This document shows, piece after piece, positions 26,146-33,977 of a stretch of 64,000 bases of DNA (positions within the stretch are counted from its first letter, which is position 1; every line of letters starts with the position of its first letter). The translations under genes were made by a program, and so were the position numbers. The notes beneath the pieces were generated by a model. The model saw nothing but the letters and a program-made list of their open reading frames with translations, was not told the origin of the DNA and ran no database searches. The DNA is from Azospirillum sp. OGB3 (lineage in GTDB: Bacteria; Pseudomonadota; Alphaproteobacteria; Azospirillales; Azospirillaceae). Location of the stretch: assembly GCF_014192915.1 (NCBI RefSeq), contig NZ_JACHYN010000009.1, positions 186,001-250,000 on the forward strand. The letters are read 5' to 3'.

Positions 26146-26931
26146 TCAGCGCGCCCGGAAGGCCGCCAGTTGGCCGGGCAGCGGCGCCATGGTCAGGCGG
26201 ACGCGCACGATCTCCCACCGTCCTTCGCCGCCGGGAGGCGCCCCGTCGCAGGGGCGGCGGTCGAGGATTTCGAAGGACAGGCTGGACAGGCCGTCCTCCT
26301 CCGGAATCGCGCCGCCGGACCAGTTCGCCTGGAAGACCCGCTTGTTGACCCGCGAGATGGTCGAGGCCGAGGCATCAGGGTTGAAGCCCTCGTTGTCGTG
26401 GTCCAGCGGCTCGAACCGGCCGGGCCGCCGCGCGGTCGGGATGCGGCGGGAGCGGATGCGCAGCGACAGGTCGAAATCCTCGTAGCCCCAGCCCCAATAG
26501 GCGTTGGAATAGCCGTCGATCCGCCGGAACACGTCGTTGGGCATCAGCAGGACGCCGCCCATCGTGCTTTCCAGGTCGGTGGTCACCGTCTGGTCCGAGC
26601 GGCCCGGCGCCACCGGCCGCTGCTCCGCCCCGAAGGACAGGATGGGGGTCGGCCGGTCAACCCAGGAGTAATCGGCGTCGATGGGCAGATAGTCGATGTC
26701 GTGCAGGCAGGTGTAGCCGCTCTCCGCCTCGCCCAGCAGGAAGCCGACATTCTTGACGGCGCCCCGGTTGAAGGGCAGCCCGGCCTCCTGCTCGACGATG
26801 GTGACGCGGTAGTCGATGGGATCGGCGAGTGTTGCGAAGTAAGCGCCGACCCGCGGCACGAAGTCCCGCAGATGGGCCGCGCGGTCGCGGTAGGGCACGA
26901 CGATGTGAAGCCGCCGGTCCGTGGTCGTCAT
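26146..26931 (-). CDS. GT7-like galactosyltransferase
   Basis: This 261-residue protein is strikingly like animal beta-1,4-galactosyltransferases of family GT7. The start is IVVPYRDRAAHL, then FNRGAVKNVGF (54-64), the metal-binding HDIDYLP (77-83), and WGWGYEDFDLSLR (146-158), where the conserved GED-type acidic residues act in catalysis. There is no signal peptide, so it is cytoplasmic. Its ATG overlaps the stop of the upstream TPR-GT41 gene (ATGA), so the two are coupled. It ends a leftward cluster of four glycosyltransferases and probably adds a hexose (Gal or GalNAc) to a glycan or protein. Confidence 0.9.
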   Translation of the reverse strand: MTTTDRRLHIVVPYRDRAAHLRDFVPRVGAYFATLADPIDYRVTIVEQEAGLPFNRGAVKNVGFLLGEAESGYTCLHDIDYLPIDADYSWVDRPTPILSFGAEQRPVAPGRSDQTVTTDLESTMGGVLLMPNDVFRRIDGYSNAYWGWGYEDFDLSLRIRSRRIPTARRPGRFEPLDHDNEGFNPDASASTISRVNKRVFQANWSGGAIPEEDGLSSLSFEILDRRPCDGAPPGGEGRWEIVRVRLTMAPLPGQLAAFRAR

Positions 26932-29414
26932 GGCGCGTCTCCTGCCGGTGCGAATCGTTGCCAGATCGCTTGGTAAGCGTCCTCCAGGTCGCGGGCGAAG
27001 CGCTCTCCGTCGAACAGCGGGCTGGCCGTCCGCGCCGATGCCAAGCGCGCCTTCAGGCCGGCCAGCCGTGCCGGATCGCGGGCGAGGTCCAGGGCCAGCG
27101 CCTCGTAGGACTCCAGCGAGCCGGTGATCAGGTCCGGCAGCCCCACCGTGTCGAGCAGGCTGGCCGCCACCCGCCCGGCGAAGGTCCCGCCGCGGCAGGT
27201 CACCACCGGAAGCCCGGTCCACAGCGCGTCGCTGGCCGTGGTGTGGGCGTTGTAGGGCAGCGTGTCGAGGAACAGGTCGGCCAGCCGGTGCCGCGCCAGA
27301 TGCTCCGCCAGGGGGCGCGGCGGCGCGAAGACGAGGCGTTCCGGCGCCACCTCGCGGGCCGCCGCCTCGCCCCGCAGGTTGCCGGCGACCAGCGGGTTGC
27401 CGGCGTAGAGCCACAGCACGCTCCCCGGCACGGCGCGCAGCAGCCGCGCCCAGACGTCGAACACAGCGGGGGTCAGCTTGTAGGGGCTGTTGAAGCAGCA
27501 GAAGACGAAGCCGTCCTCCGGCAACCCGCAATCGGCGCGCGTCGGCGTGCGCTCCGCGATGGCGCGGTGGCGGTCGTTGGGCTGATAGCAATGGGGGAGC
27601 TGGACCACCGCCTCGCTGTAGAACGCCTCCTCGCCCGGCGGGATGGTCGCCGCGTCGGCCAGGATCACGTCGATGAAGTCCGCCCCCATGGTGCCGGGAT
27701 AGCCCAGCCAGTTCACCTGCACCGGGGCGGGCCGCGCCGCCAGGATCGGTGTGCGGGCGAAGGCCGTGTAGCCCTTCAGGTCCACCAGGATGTCGATGCC
27801 ATCGGCGGCGATGGCTTGCGCGGCGTCGCGGTCGGAGCGGTCGCGCAGGTCCACAAAGCGCTCGACCGCTGCGGTCAACCGGCGGCGCATCGGGCTTCCG
27901 TCGTCAATGCCGGTGGAATAGGCGGTGACGGCGAATCGCGTCCGGTCGTGCCGCTCCAGAAGCTCCGCCATCAGATAGGCGGTGGCGTGCTCGTGGAAGT
28001 CGGCGGAGAGATAGCCGATGCGCAGGCGACCGTCTCCGGCGACGGCGGGACGCGCCACCGCCGGCACGCCGCGCGCCTTCTGCCGCGCCCATCGCTCCGC
28101 CGCCGCCCGCTGGTCCGCCGGGGTCGTGTCCACCGCCAGCAGGCCGAAGGGCGGCACGCCCAGCGCCCCGGCGCGCAGCCGGCCGATCAGATCGCCCTCC
28201 AGCGCCGGCAGGTCGCGCCAGTCGCAGGCGTGCCTCTGCTGCTGCACCAGCTGCGCCAGCGCCGGGTTGTAGGCGGGGGAGAGCCGGCGAACGCGGCGGA
28301 GGGCCTCGATGGACGGCGCGACCCGGTCGGCCAGAGTGGCGGCAGCGGCGAGATCCTCCCATCCTGCCCGGTCACCGGGATCGAGGGCCGTCGCCCGGCG
28401 CAGCGCGTCGAGCGCGGCGTCCGGCCTCAAGGCGCCGGTCAGTGTCTGGCCGAGAATCCGCCACGCCGCGGCGTGGTCGGGATGCCGCCCGATCGCGCCA
28501 CGCAGCACCGCGAGCGCGCCCGCCGTGTCGTGCAGGCCGAGCAGTTCCACCGCCAGATCGACCGCCGCCGTCGGGGAACCAGGTTGAAGCCCGAGAACCG
28601 CCCGGTACTCGGCCGCTGCCGCCTCCCGCCGGCCGGCGGCGGACAGCGCGTTGGCGAGGTTGCGACGCGGGCCGGGATCGTCCGGGGCCAGCCGCACCGC
28701 CACCGCGTTCACCCGCACCGCTTCACTCCAGCGGCCCGCCGCGTGGGCGGCGTTGCCGAGCAGCATCCAGCCGTGCCGGTCCGCCGGGTCAAGCGCCGCC
28801 ATCCGGCGCCCGATCCGCCACGCCTCGTCCAAGCGCCCGGCGGCCAAAGCGAGGCCGCCGAGGTTGTTGAGGGACACCGCATGCTCCGGGTTGTGTGACA
28901 GCGCCGCGCGGTAGGCGGCTTCGGCCTCGCCGGTCCGGCTCAGGCTTTCCAGCGCGACCGCCAGATTCTTCCAGGTGCCGGCGTCCTCCGGCTGGTGGCG
29001 CAGGGCCTCGCGGTAGGCGGTTTCGGCCTCGCCGGGGCGGCCCTGCTCCTGGAGCGCGACGCCGAGGTTGTTCCACACCGCACCCAGACCGGAGCATGCC
29101 GCCAGGACGGCGCGGTAATGCGGTTCGGCCTCCGCCGGGCGTCCCTGGGCGTGATGAGCCAGCGCCAGCCCGTAATGGGCGTCGGGAGAGCCGGGCGCCA
29201 GCTTCAGCGCCGCGGCGTAGACCGCCCCCGCCGGTCCCCATTGCGACAGCCCGGCCAGCAGGCCGCCGAAATCCAGGTACGTGTCCAAGTCCTTGCGCAG
29301 CGCCAGCGCCTGCTGGAACAACGCCACGGCCTCGCGGACGCGGCCCTCGCGCTGGGCGGCGACGGCCTGCCGGTGCAGCGCGGCGGCCCGTTCGGCGGTT
29401 TCGGGACGGTCCAT
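26928..29414 (-). CDS. TPR protein with GT41 (SPINDLY/O-GlcNAc transferase-like) domain
   Basis: This is an 828-residue protein. Residues about 1-400 are tetratricopeptide repeats of about 34 residues, clear in strings such as YRAVLAACSGLGAVWNNLGV and YREALRHQPEDAGTWKNLAV. Residues about 430-815 form a GT-B domain of family GT41, with VNWLGYPGTMGADFIDVILAD near the middle, FCCFNSPYKLTPAVFDVWARLL, and the C-terminal DTLPYNAHTTASDALWTGLPVVT (the last two given here as recognition blocks in separate parts). Bacterial GT41 proteins glycosylate proteins such as flagellin and adhesins. It is coupled to the downstream GT7-like gene. Confidence 0.92.
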   Translation of the reverse strand: MDRPETAERAAALHRQAVAAQREGRVREAVALFQQALALRKDLDTYLDFGGLLAGLSQWGPAGAVYAAALKLAPGSPDAHYGLALAHHAQGRPAEAEPHYRAVLAACSGLGAVWNNLGVALQEQGRPGEAETAYREALRHQPEDAGTWKNLAVALESLSRTGEAEAAYRAALSHNPEHAVSLNNLGGLALAAGRLDEAWRIGRRMAALDPADRHGWMLLGNAAHAAGRWSEAVRVNAVAVRLAPDDPGPRRNLANALSAAGRREAAAAEYRAVLGLQPGSPTAAVDLAVELLGLHDTAGALAVLRGAIGRHPDHAAAWRILGQTLTGALRPDAALDALRRATALDPGDRAGWEDLAAAATLADRVAPSIEALRRVRRLSPAYNPALAQLVQQQRHACDWRDLPALEGDLIGRLRAGALGVPPFGLLAVDTTPADQRAAAERWARQKARGVPAVARPAVAGDGRLRIGYLSADFHEHATAYLMAELLERHDRTRFAVTAYSTGIDDGSPMRRRLTAAVERFVDLRDRSDRDAAQAIAADGIDILVDLKGYTAFARTPILAARPAPVQVNWLGYPGTMGADFIDVILADAATIPPGEEAFYSEAVVQLPHCYQPNDRHRAIAERTPTRADCGLPEDGFVFCCFNSPYKLTPAVFDVWARLLRAVPGSVLWLYAGNPLVAGNLRGEAAAREVAPERLVFAPPRPLAEHLARHRLADLFLDTLPYNAHTTASDALWTGLPVVTCRGGTFAGRVAASLLDTVGLPDLITGSLESYEALALDLARDPARLAGLKARLASARTASPLFDGERFARDLEDAYQAIWQRFAPAGDAP

Positions 29415-29423
29415 GCGCGCCCC

Positions 29424-30146
29424 TCAATCCCGCTGGCGGGTGTGCAGCAGGATGCGCGGAATCTCCGGCGGGCGGCGGTCGTCACCCCATTGCGAGATAT
29501 CGGGGATCGTGCTCACCCCGCGGCGGCGGGCCAGCAGGCTGAGGATGCTCTGGTCGTGGCGGTGGTCGCGGAACTCCGGGTAGTCGGGTTTGCCGCACTC
29601 GTTCGGCGCGTCGGTGAGGATGCGCTCGTCCTGGGCGAAGCGCAGCCATTCGGAGACGAAGGCGATGGTGTCCGGCGTCCGTTCGCAGACGATGAAACTC
29701 GCCAGGATCTGGGTGGCGTCGGTGTATTCGGGGCGGTCCAGCCGCATGAAATGGAAGCAGTCGCGCTTGGTCCAACCGCGGTTCTTGAATTCGTCCTGCA
29801 GCGTGAACAGCAGGATGGGCAGGTCGCGCCGTTCCCGGCACAGCTCGATCACCGGGTCGGCGCGGTGCACGAAATGGGCGCCGCTGTCGCAGTAGAACAG
29901 AACGTCGCCGTCCTTCAGGTGGTCGCGCAGCAGGGTCCAGATGGCCCAGGGCTTCCACAGCCAGTAGCCCGCCCCGCGCGGCTGGTCGAGGATGAAGCGG
30001 TTGCGCTCGACGAAGGCCGGGTCGATGTGCCCGCGGCCCAGCATCGCCACGGAATCGAAGCCGCCGACCTCCATCCCGCTCCGCGCGTTGCGCTTCTGCG
30101 CCGCCAGAAAGGCCCCGTCCGCGTAGTTCAGCAGCACCCGCGCCAT
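29424..30146 (-). CDS. Probable glycosyltransferase of unknown family
   Basis: This is a 240-residue cytoplasmic protein. ATG at 30146 has GGGGGAG upstream; the frame extends further to 30260 but overlaps the GT10 gene and has unlikely sequence. The core YWLWKPWAIWTLLRDHL and DGDVLFYCDSGAHFVHRADP resemble a group of capsular or stalk glycosyltransferases with a DxG/DxS metal-like motif. Near the C-terminus a HDQSILSLLARR block matches GT-A proteins that use the His and Asp in sugar transfer. It sits between the GT10-like and GT41 genes with spacings of 20 and 9 bp, so a shared glycan pathway is likely. Confidence 0.75.
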   Translation of the reverse strand: MARVLLNYADGAFLAAQKRNARSGMEVGGFDSVAMLGRGHIDPAFVERNRFILDQPRGAGYWLWKPWAIWTLLRDHLKDGDVLFYCDSGAHFVHRADPVIELCRERRDLPILLFTLQDEFKNRGWTKRDCFHFMRLDRPEYTDATQILASFIVCERTPDTIAFVSEWLRFAQDERILTDAPNECGKPDYPEFRDHRHDQSILSLLARRRGVSTIPDISQWGDDRRPPEIPRILLHTRQRD

Positions 30147-30166
30147 CGCTCCCCCTCCCCCGGCCC

Positions 30167-31144
30167 TTACAGCCGGCTCTCGATCCAGTCGGCGAGGCGG
30201 TAGGCGTCGAAATGGAACTCCTCCGTCCCCAGGAAGGGCGCCACGGCGCGATGGGCGCAATAGGCGTCGTAATCACTGTCCACCGCCAGGATGCGCTCCA
30301 CCGCCTCCTCGTCCGTGGCGAAGCGCGACACGTCGATGAAGCTGCCCGCGGCCACCTCGCGCTCCACCTCGGGATCGCCCCAGTAGAGCGGCACCGCGCC
30401 GGCCTGGAAGACGTCCAGGATCTTCTCCGTCAGATAGCCGGGGTGGCTGGCGTTCTCGAAGGCGAAGGCGAAGCGGTAACGTTCGAAGACGCGGATCTTG
30501 GCCAGCCAGCCCATCTTGACGACGCTGCCGGTGTTGTTCAGGTGCCAGCCCACCGAATCGACGCGCCGCCGCCCGTCCAGCGCCGGGAAGAAGCGGTTGC
30601 GGCGCTCGCCGTTCGGGTTCTTGTAGAGGAAGGCGCAGAAGCCGCGCTCCGCGAAGGCCGCCCGCGTCGGCGGCACCGGCGGGAGGACCGGCGAGCAGAA
30701 ATGCGGCACCGCCCCCTCCCGCATGTGCTCGTAAGCGTGCATGACGTAGAGCGGCAGGCGGTAGTGGCGCGGGTCGTCGACGCGGTCGAAGGACACCGCC
30801 ATGTCGAAGCCGTCCAGCGGCGGCCGGACGTTCTCCCCGGTGAAGAACAGGGTGCGGCGGCTGCGCGCCTCGCGGTGCCGCCCACCGAAGACCGACACGA
30901 TGGCGAGGTCGCTGTCGTCCTCGACCACCGACAGGTCGAAGCGGCTGGACAGGATCTCGATGAAGAAGTTCGTGCCCTTGTCGAACTCCGGCCAGAAGTC
31001 GTGGAAGGCCAGCTTCAGCCGGGGCCGGCCGCCGCGCCGTCCGCGGTACGGGCCATGCAGCAGGAAGCGGTCGAGCCGCTCCGGATCGCCGCCGGGCTGT
31101 GAGAGGAATTCCGCCAGAAACGCGCTTGTCCGCTGATCGAGCAT
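30167..31144 (-). CDS. GT10 family (alpha-1,3-fucosyltransferase-like)
   Basis: This 325-residue protein carries the GT10 C-terminal hallmark: RFAFAFENASHPGYLTEKI followed by LDVFQAGAVPLYWGDPEVE, where the Glu-Asn and Tyr-x-Thr-Glu-Lys residues bind GDP-sugar. The N-terminal part (FFTGENVRPPLDGFDMAVSF) matches bacterial alpha-1,3/4-fucosyltransferases. It is the first gene of the leftward cluster with an unassigned transferase, TPR-GT41 and GT7-like genes. Together they could build a fucose- and hexose-containing glycan on a protein or surface lipid. The exact sugar is not provable from sequence. Confidence 0.9.
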   Translation of the reverse strand: MLDQRTSAFLAEFLSQPGGDPERLDRFLLHGPYRGRRGGRPRLKLAFHDFWPEFDKGTNFFIEILSSRFDLSVVEDDSDLAIVSVFGGRHREARSRRTLFFTGENVRPPLDGFDMAVSFDRVDDPRHYRLPLYVMHAYEHMREGAVPHFCSPVLPPVPPTRAAFAERGFCAFLYKNPNGERRNRFFPALDGRRRVDSVGWHLNNTGSVVKMGWLAKIRVFERYRFAFAFENASHPGYLTEKILDVFQAGAVPLYWGDPEVEREVAAGSFIDVSRFATDEEAVERILAVDSDYDAYCAHRAVAPFLGTEEFHFDAYRLADWIESRL

Positions 31145-31246
31145 CCCGCCATCCGTGCCGGCTCGTTGCGCGACGCACGATACGGTCGTCGCGGCGCGAA
31201 CGCCACCCCTTCCGCGCGCACCGGGCCGTGTGACGCGGCGCGGACA

Positions 31247-31277
31247 ACAAAAAACGCCCCGTGGATGACGGAGCGTT
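31247..31277 (-). terminator. Terminator downstream of tRNA-Phe
   Basis: On the minus strand, arms 31268-31277 and 31253-31262 (AACGCTCCGT and ACGGGGCGTT, one mismatch) with a five-base loop are followed by a run of T (A at 31249-31254 on the plus strand). Confidence 0.75.
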
Positions 31278-31308
31278 CAAAACACCACAACCCCACGAAG
31301 GGATGAAG

Positions 31309-31384
31309 TGGTGCCCAGGGACGGAGTCGAACCGCCGACACGGGGATTTTCAGTCCCCTGCTCTACCAACTGAGCTACCTGGGC
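31309..31384 (-). tRNA. tRNA-Phe (anticodon GAA)
   Basis: This 76-base cloverleaf on the minus strand starts GCCCAGGTAGCTC and ends with an encoded CCA. The anticodon stem GGGGA/TCCCC encloses loop CTGAAAA with GAA in the anticodon position. The T arm has TTCGACT and the acceptor stem GCCCAGG pairs with CCTGGGC. A terminator lies 30 bases downstream. It closely resembles the E. coli tRNA-Phe pattern. Confidence 0.95.
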
Positions 31385-31482
31385 ACCGAGGCCGCGATGG
31401 AGACCGCGGCGCGTCGAGGCGCGCTTTGTAGGCAAATTCGCCGGGCCTGTCCAGCCCTAAAATGCAGAAAAGCGCCGCCCCG

Positions 31483-31683
31483 TCACTCGCGCTCGTCCGC
31501 CTCTTCGGCGTCCGGGCGGTCGGGGCTTTCGATGCGGTAGACGCCGCCCAGCCAGCGCGACAAATCCACGTCGGCGCAACGCTTGGAGCAGAAGGGCTTG
31601 CTCTCCTCCACCGCCGGACGGCCGCAGATCGGGCAGGCTTTCTCGGTCGGCTTTGCGCCCATTGGCTTTTGATTGTCGTTCAT
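31483..31683 (-). CDS. yacG: YacG zinc-binding protein (DNA gyrase inhibitor family)
   Basis: This 66-residue protein has the YacG zinc site Cys17-Pro-Ile-Cys20 and Cys32-Ser-Lys-Arg-Cys36, followed by the family string VDLSRWLGGVYRI and an acidic tail. E. coli YacG binds GyrB and inhibits gyrase. It follows the RNase E/G gene by 3 bp in the leftward infA-maf-RNase block, a common arrangement in alphaproteobacteria. Size and motifs are typical. Confidence 0.95.
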   Translation of the reverse strand: MNDNQKPMGAKPTEKACPICGRPAVEESKPFCSKRCADVDLSRWLGGVYRIESPDRPDAEEADERE

Positions 31684-31686
31684 CGC

Positions 31687-32958
31687 TCAATCCTCCGCCG
31701 CGCCGGTGCGGTTGGAGTCCAGCCGGGCGCTCCCCAGCAGCTCGGCCAGGGCCGTGCCGCGCCGGGCGCGGGTCATCTCCACCAGACCCAGCTTGGACAG
31801 GCCATAGACCTGGGTCTGCGCCGGGTCGTCCTCCACCGCGCGGGACAGCGCGTTCAGCAACCGCTCGGCGTCGCCCCGGTTGCGCATGTTGACGAAATCG
31901 ACGACGACGATCCCCCCGGCGTTGCGCAGGCGCAGTTGCCGGGCAATCTCCGCCGCCGCCTCCAGATTGACGTCCAGCGGGTTGCCGCGTTCCCCCGCGT
32001 TGACGTCCACGACGGTCATCGCTTCCGTCCGCTCGATGACCAGCGACCCGCCGCCGGACAGCGGCACCCGCGTGCCGAGCAACGTTTCGATTTCAGCGTC
32101 GAGATCGCGCAGGTCGAACAGCCGCTGCCGCCCCCCCCCTGTCCGATCGGCGGACGGCGTGGGGAGCAGGCGGGCGTCGAACGGCTCCACCCGCTCCTCC
32201 AGGTCCGGCGCGCGGTCGGCGCACCAGCCGGCGAGGTCGTGGGCCAGAGCCGCGTCGTCCACGGTGATCCGCGACGGGGCGGCCGCCCCATGCTCGATCA
32301 GGGCGCGGCGCGGCGCGTCGGGGCCGGGCAGCAGCAGCGCAGGTCCGCCGCCCCGCTCCGCCGCGTCGCGGATGGACCGCCACGCCAGATGCAGCGCGTC
32401 CGACTCCGCGGCCAGCAGCCCGTCGGTCGCGGTGGCGGCGCCCGCCCGGACGATCCAGCCGGCCCCGGGGGCGATGTCCTGGATGCGGCGGGCCAGTTCG
32501 GCCCGCTCCGGCCCGCTGCCCAGCCGCTTCGACACCGCCACGTCGCGGCCCAGCGGCGCATGCACCAGGAAGCGGCCCGGCAGGGTGATGTCCATGGTCA
32601 GGGACGGCCCCTTGGCCCCGGTGGCGTCGGCCTTCACCTGAACCAGCACGGTCTGGCCGGTGCGCAGCAGGTTGCCGATCCGCTCGCCCTTGGCTTTCGG
32701 ACGCCCCTTCGGCCCGCGGGCGTCGAGCGCGGAGAGCAGGCCCGACTTGCCGGTGCCGAGATCGACAAAGGCGCCGTCCAGCCCCGTCGCGATGCGCTCC
32801 ACCCGGCCGAGGAACACATGGCCCAGCAGGGACGGACGCTCGGCATGGTCGATGTAGAGGTCGGTCAGCCGCCCGCCGGTGAGCACGGCGGCCCGCGTCA
32901 GCGGACCGTCGCGGTCGATGAGGATTTCCGATGCGGCGCCTCCCGTGGGGCCGGTCAC
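31687..32958 (-). CDS. Ribonuclease E/G family endonuclease, short form
   Basis: This is a 423-residue RNase E/G-type endoribonuclease. An S1-like domain near residues 30-130 (GHVFLGRVERIATGLDGAFVD) precedes the catalytic DNase I-like domain with VDVNAGERGNPLDVNLEAA and VVVDFVNMRNR, whose Asp residues bind magnesium. The CPxC zinc-link of RNase E and G is not visible after this point, so this is the shortened alphaproteobacterial type. It starts with GTG at 32958, overlapping the TGA of maf (GTGA). yacG follows 3 bp later. It probably processes rRNA or mRNA; the organism must have a separate full RNase E elsewhere. Confidence 0.9.
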   Translation of the reverse strand: MTGPTGGAASEILIDRDGPLTRAAVLTGGRLTDLYIDHAERPSLLGHVFLGRVERIATGLDGAFVDLGTGKSGLLSALDARGPKGRPKAKGERIGNLLRTGQTVLVQVKADATGAKGPSLTMDITLPGRFLVHAPLGRDVAVSKRLGSGPERAELARRIQDIAPGAGWIVRAGAATATDGLLAAESDALHLAWRSIRDAAERGGGPALLLPGPDAPRRALIEHGAAAPSRITVDDAALAHDLAGWCADRAPDLEERVEPFDARLLPTPSADRTGGGRQRLFDLRDLDAEIETLLGTRVPLSGGGSLVIERTEAMTVVDVNAGERGNPLDVNLEAAAEIARQLRLRNAGGIVVVDFVNMRNRGDAERLLNALSRAVEDDPAQTQVYGLSKLGLVEMTRARRGTALAELLGSARLDSNRTGAAED

Positions 32959-33560
32959 GGCAGCGGGAACCCCGCGCCGCGCAGCAGCGCCGCCACCTCG
33001 AACAGGGGCAGCCCGACCACGTTGCTGTAGGAGCCGCCGATCCAGCGGACATGGGCCGCCGCCCGGCCCTGGATCGCGTAGCCGCCGGCCTTGCCCTGCC
33101 ATTCGCCGGAGGCGATGTAGGACTCGGTCTCCTCGTGGGACAAGGATTTGAAGGTCACGTCGGTGCGCACCAGCCGCTCCGACCGGCGCAACGCTTCTTC
33201 TTCACCCGCAGGCGCCAGCAGAACGACCCCGCCGAACACCCGGTGCCGCCGCCCGGACAGCAGGCCGAGGCAGGCGCGCGCCTGTTTCTCTTCCTCCGCC
33301 TTGGGCAGGATGCGGCGGCCGCAGGCGACCACCGTGTCGGCGGCCAGCACGAAGGCGCCGGGATGGCGCGCGGCCACAGCGGCGGCCTTCTCGCCGGCCA
33401 GACGCAGCGCGTGCTGGGGCGGAAGCTCCCGCGGCAGGGGCGATTCGTCGATGTCTGCGGGGTCGACCGCGTCGGGCACCACGCCGATCTGGCGCAACAG
33501 GTCGAGCCGGCGGGGCGAGGCGGACGCCAGCACGAGCCGGTGGGTGGTTTCGGTGCTCAT
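32955..33560 (-). CDS. maf: Maf-family nucleoside triphosphate pyrophosphatase
   Basis: This 201-residue (from 33560) Maf protein hydrolyses non-canonical or modified nucleoside triphosphates. The N-terminal LVLASASPRRLDLL, the middle VLAADTVVACGRRILPKAEEE and GYAIQGRAAAHVRWIGGSYSNVVGLPL are family signatures. The start is uncertain: ATG 33560 matches the homologous start but has no clear ribosome site, whereas GTG 33620 overlaps the infA stop (GTGA) and would add 20 residues encoded by a small duplication. The GTGA overlap also exists at the other end with RNase E/G, so the block is tightly coupled. Confidence 0.92.
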   Translation of the reverse strand: MSTETTHRLVLASASPRRLDLLRQIGVVPDAVDPADIDESPLPRELPPQHALRLAGEKAAAVAARHPGAFVLAADTVVACGRRILPKAEEEKQARACLGLLSGRRHRVFGGVVLLAPAGEEEALRRSERLVRTDVTFKSLSHEETESYIASGEWQGKAGGYAIQGRAAAHVRWIGGSYSNVVGLPLFEVAALLRGAGFPLP

Positions 33561-33607
33561 AACGCGGGGAGGATGGCCGACGGTGGAAACCGGTTCAACG
33601 CGGGAAA

Positions 33608-33629
33608 CCGGTTCAATCACTTGAACCGG
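33608..33629 (-). promoter_or_regulatory. Hairpin spanning the infA stop codon
   Basis: The perfect inverted repeat CCGGTTCAA-TCAC-TTGAACCGG includes the infA stop codon in its loop. On the minus strand it is followed by TTTCCC and a second copy of the TTGAACCGG arm (complement of 33590-33598). It looks like a weak terminator or attenuator between infA and maf. Confidence 0.55.
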
Positions 33630-33835
33630 AACGTGATCCGGCCCTTGGTCAGGTCGTAGGGCGTCATCTCGACGTTGACGCGGTCACCGGCCAGCACGCG
33701 GATGCGGTTCTTGCGCATCTTGCCGGAGGTGTGCGCCAGCACTTCATGCTCGTTGTCGAGCTTCACCCGGAACATCGCGTTCGGCAGCAGCTCGACGACG
33801 GTTCCGGAGAACTCGATCAGATCTTCCTTAGCCAT
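33617..33835 (-). CDS. infA: Translation initiation factor IF-1
   Basis: This 72-residue OB-fold protein binds the ribosomal A site during initiation. The entire sequence is typical, from MAKEDLIEFSGTVVELLPNA to the C-terminal TKGRITFRFK. It heads the infA-maf-RNase E/G-yacG block. Its stop codon lies in the loop of a perfect hairpin, so expression of the downstream genes may be lower than that of infA. An AAGGGG site is visible before the ATG. Confidence 0.98.
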   Translation of the reverse strand: MAKEDLIEFSGTVVELLPNAMFRVKLDNEHEVLAHTSGKMRKNRIRVLAGDRVNVEMTPYDLTKGRITFRFK

Positions 33836-33977
33836 AGCCCCTTAAGTCCGTAACAGTTTCGAGGCAATAACTGACCTCCCGAAGCCGCCCGGTCAAGGGG
33901 GATTCCACCGGGGGCGGTGAGCCTCCGGCGTGGGGGTTGGCCAAAGCCTTCCAGATGGGACGGAAACAGCCGGCGGT

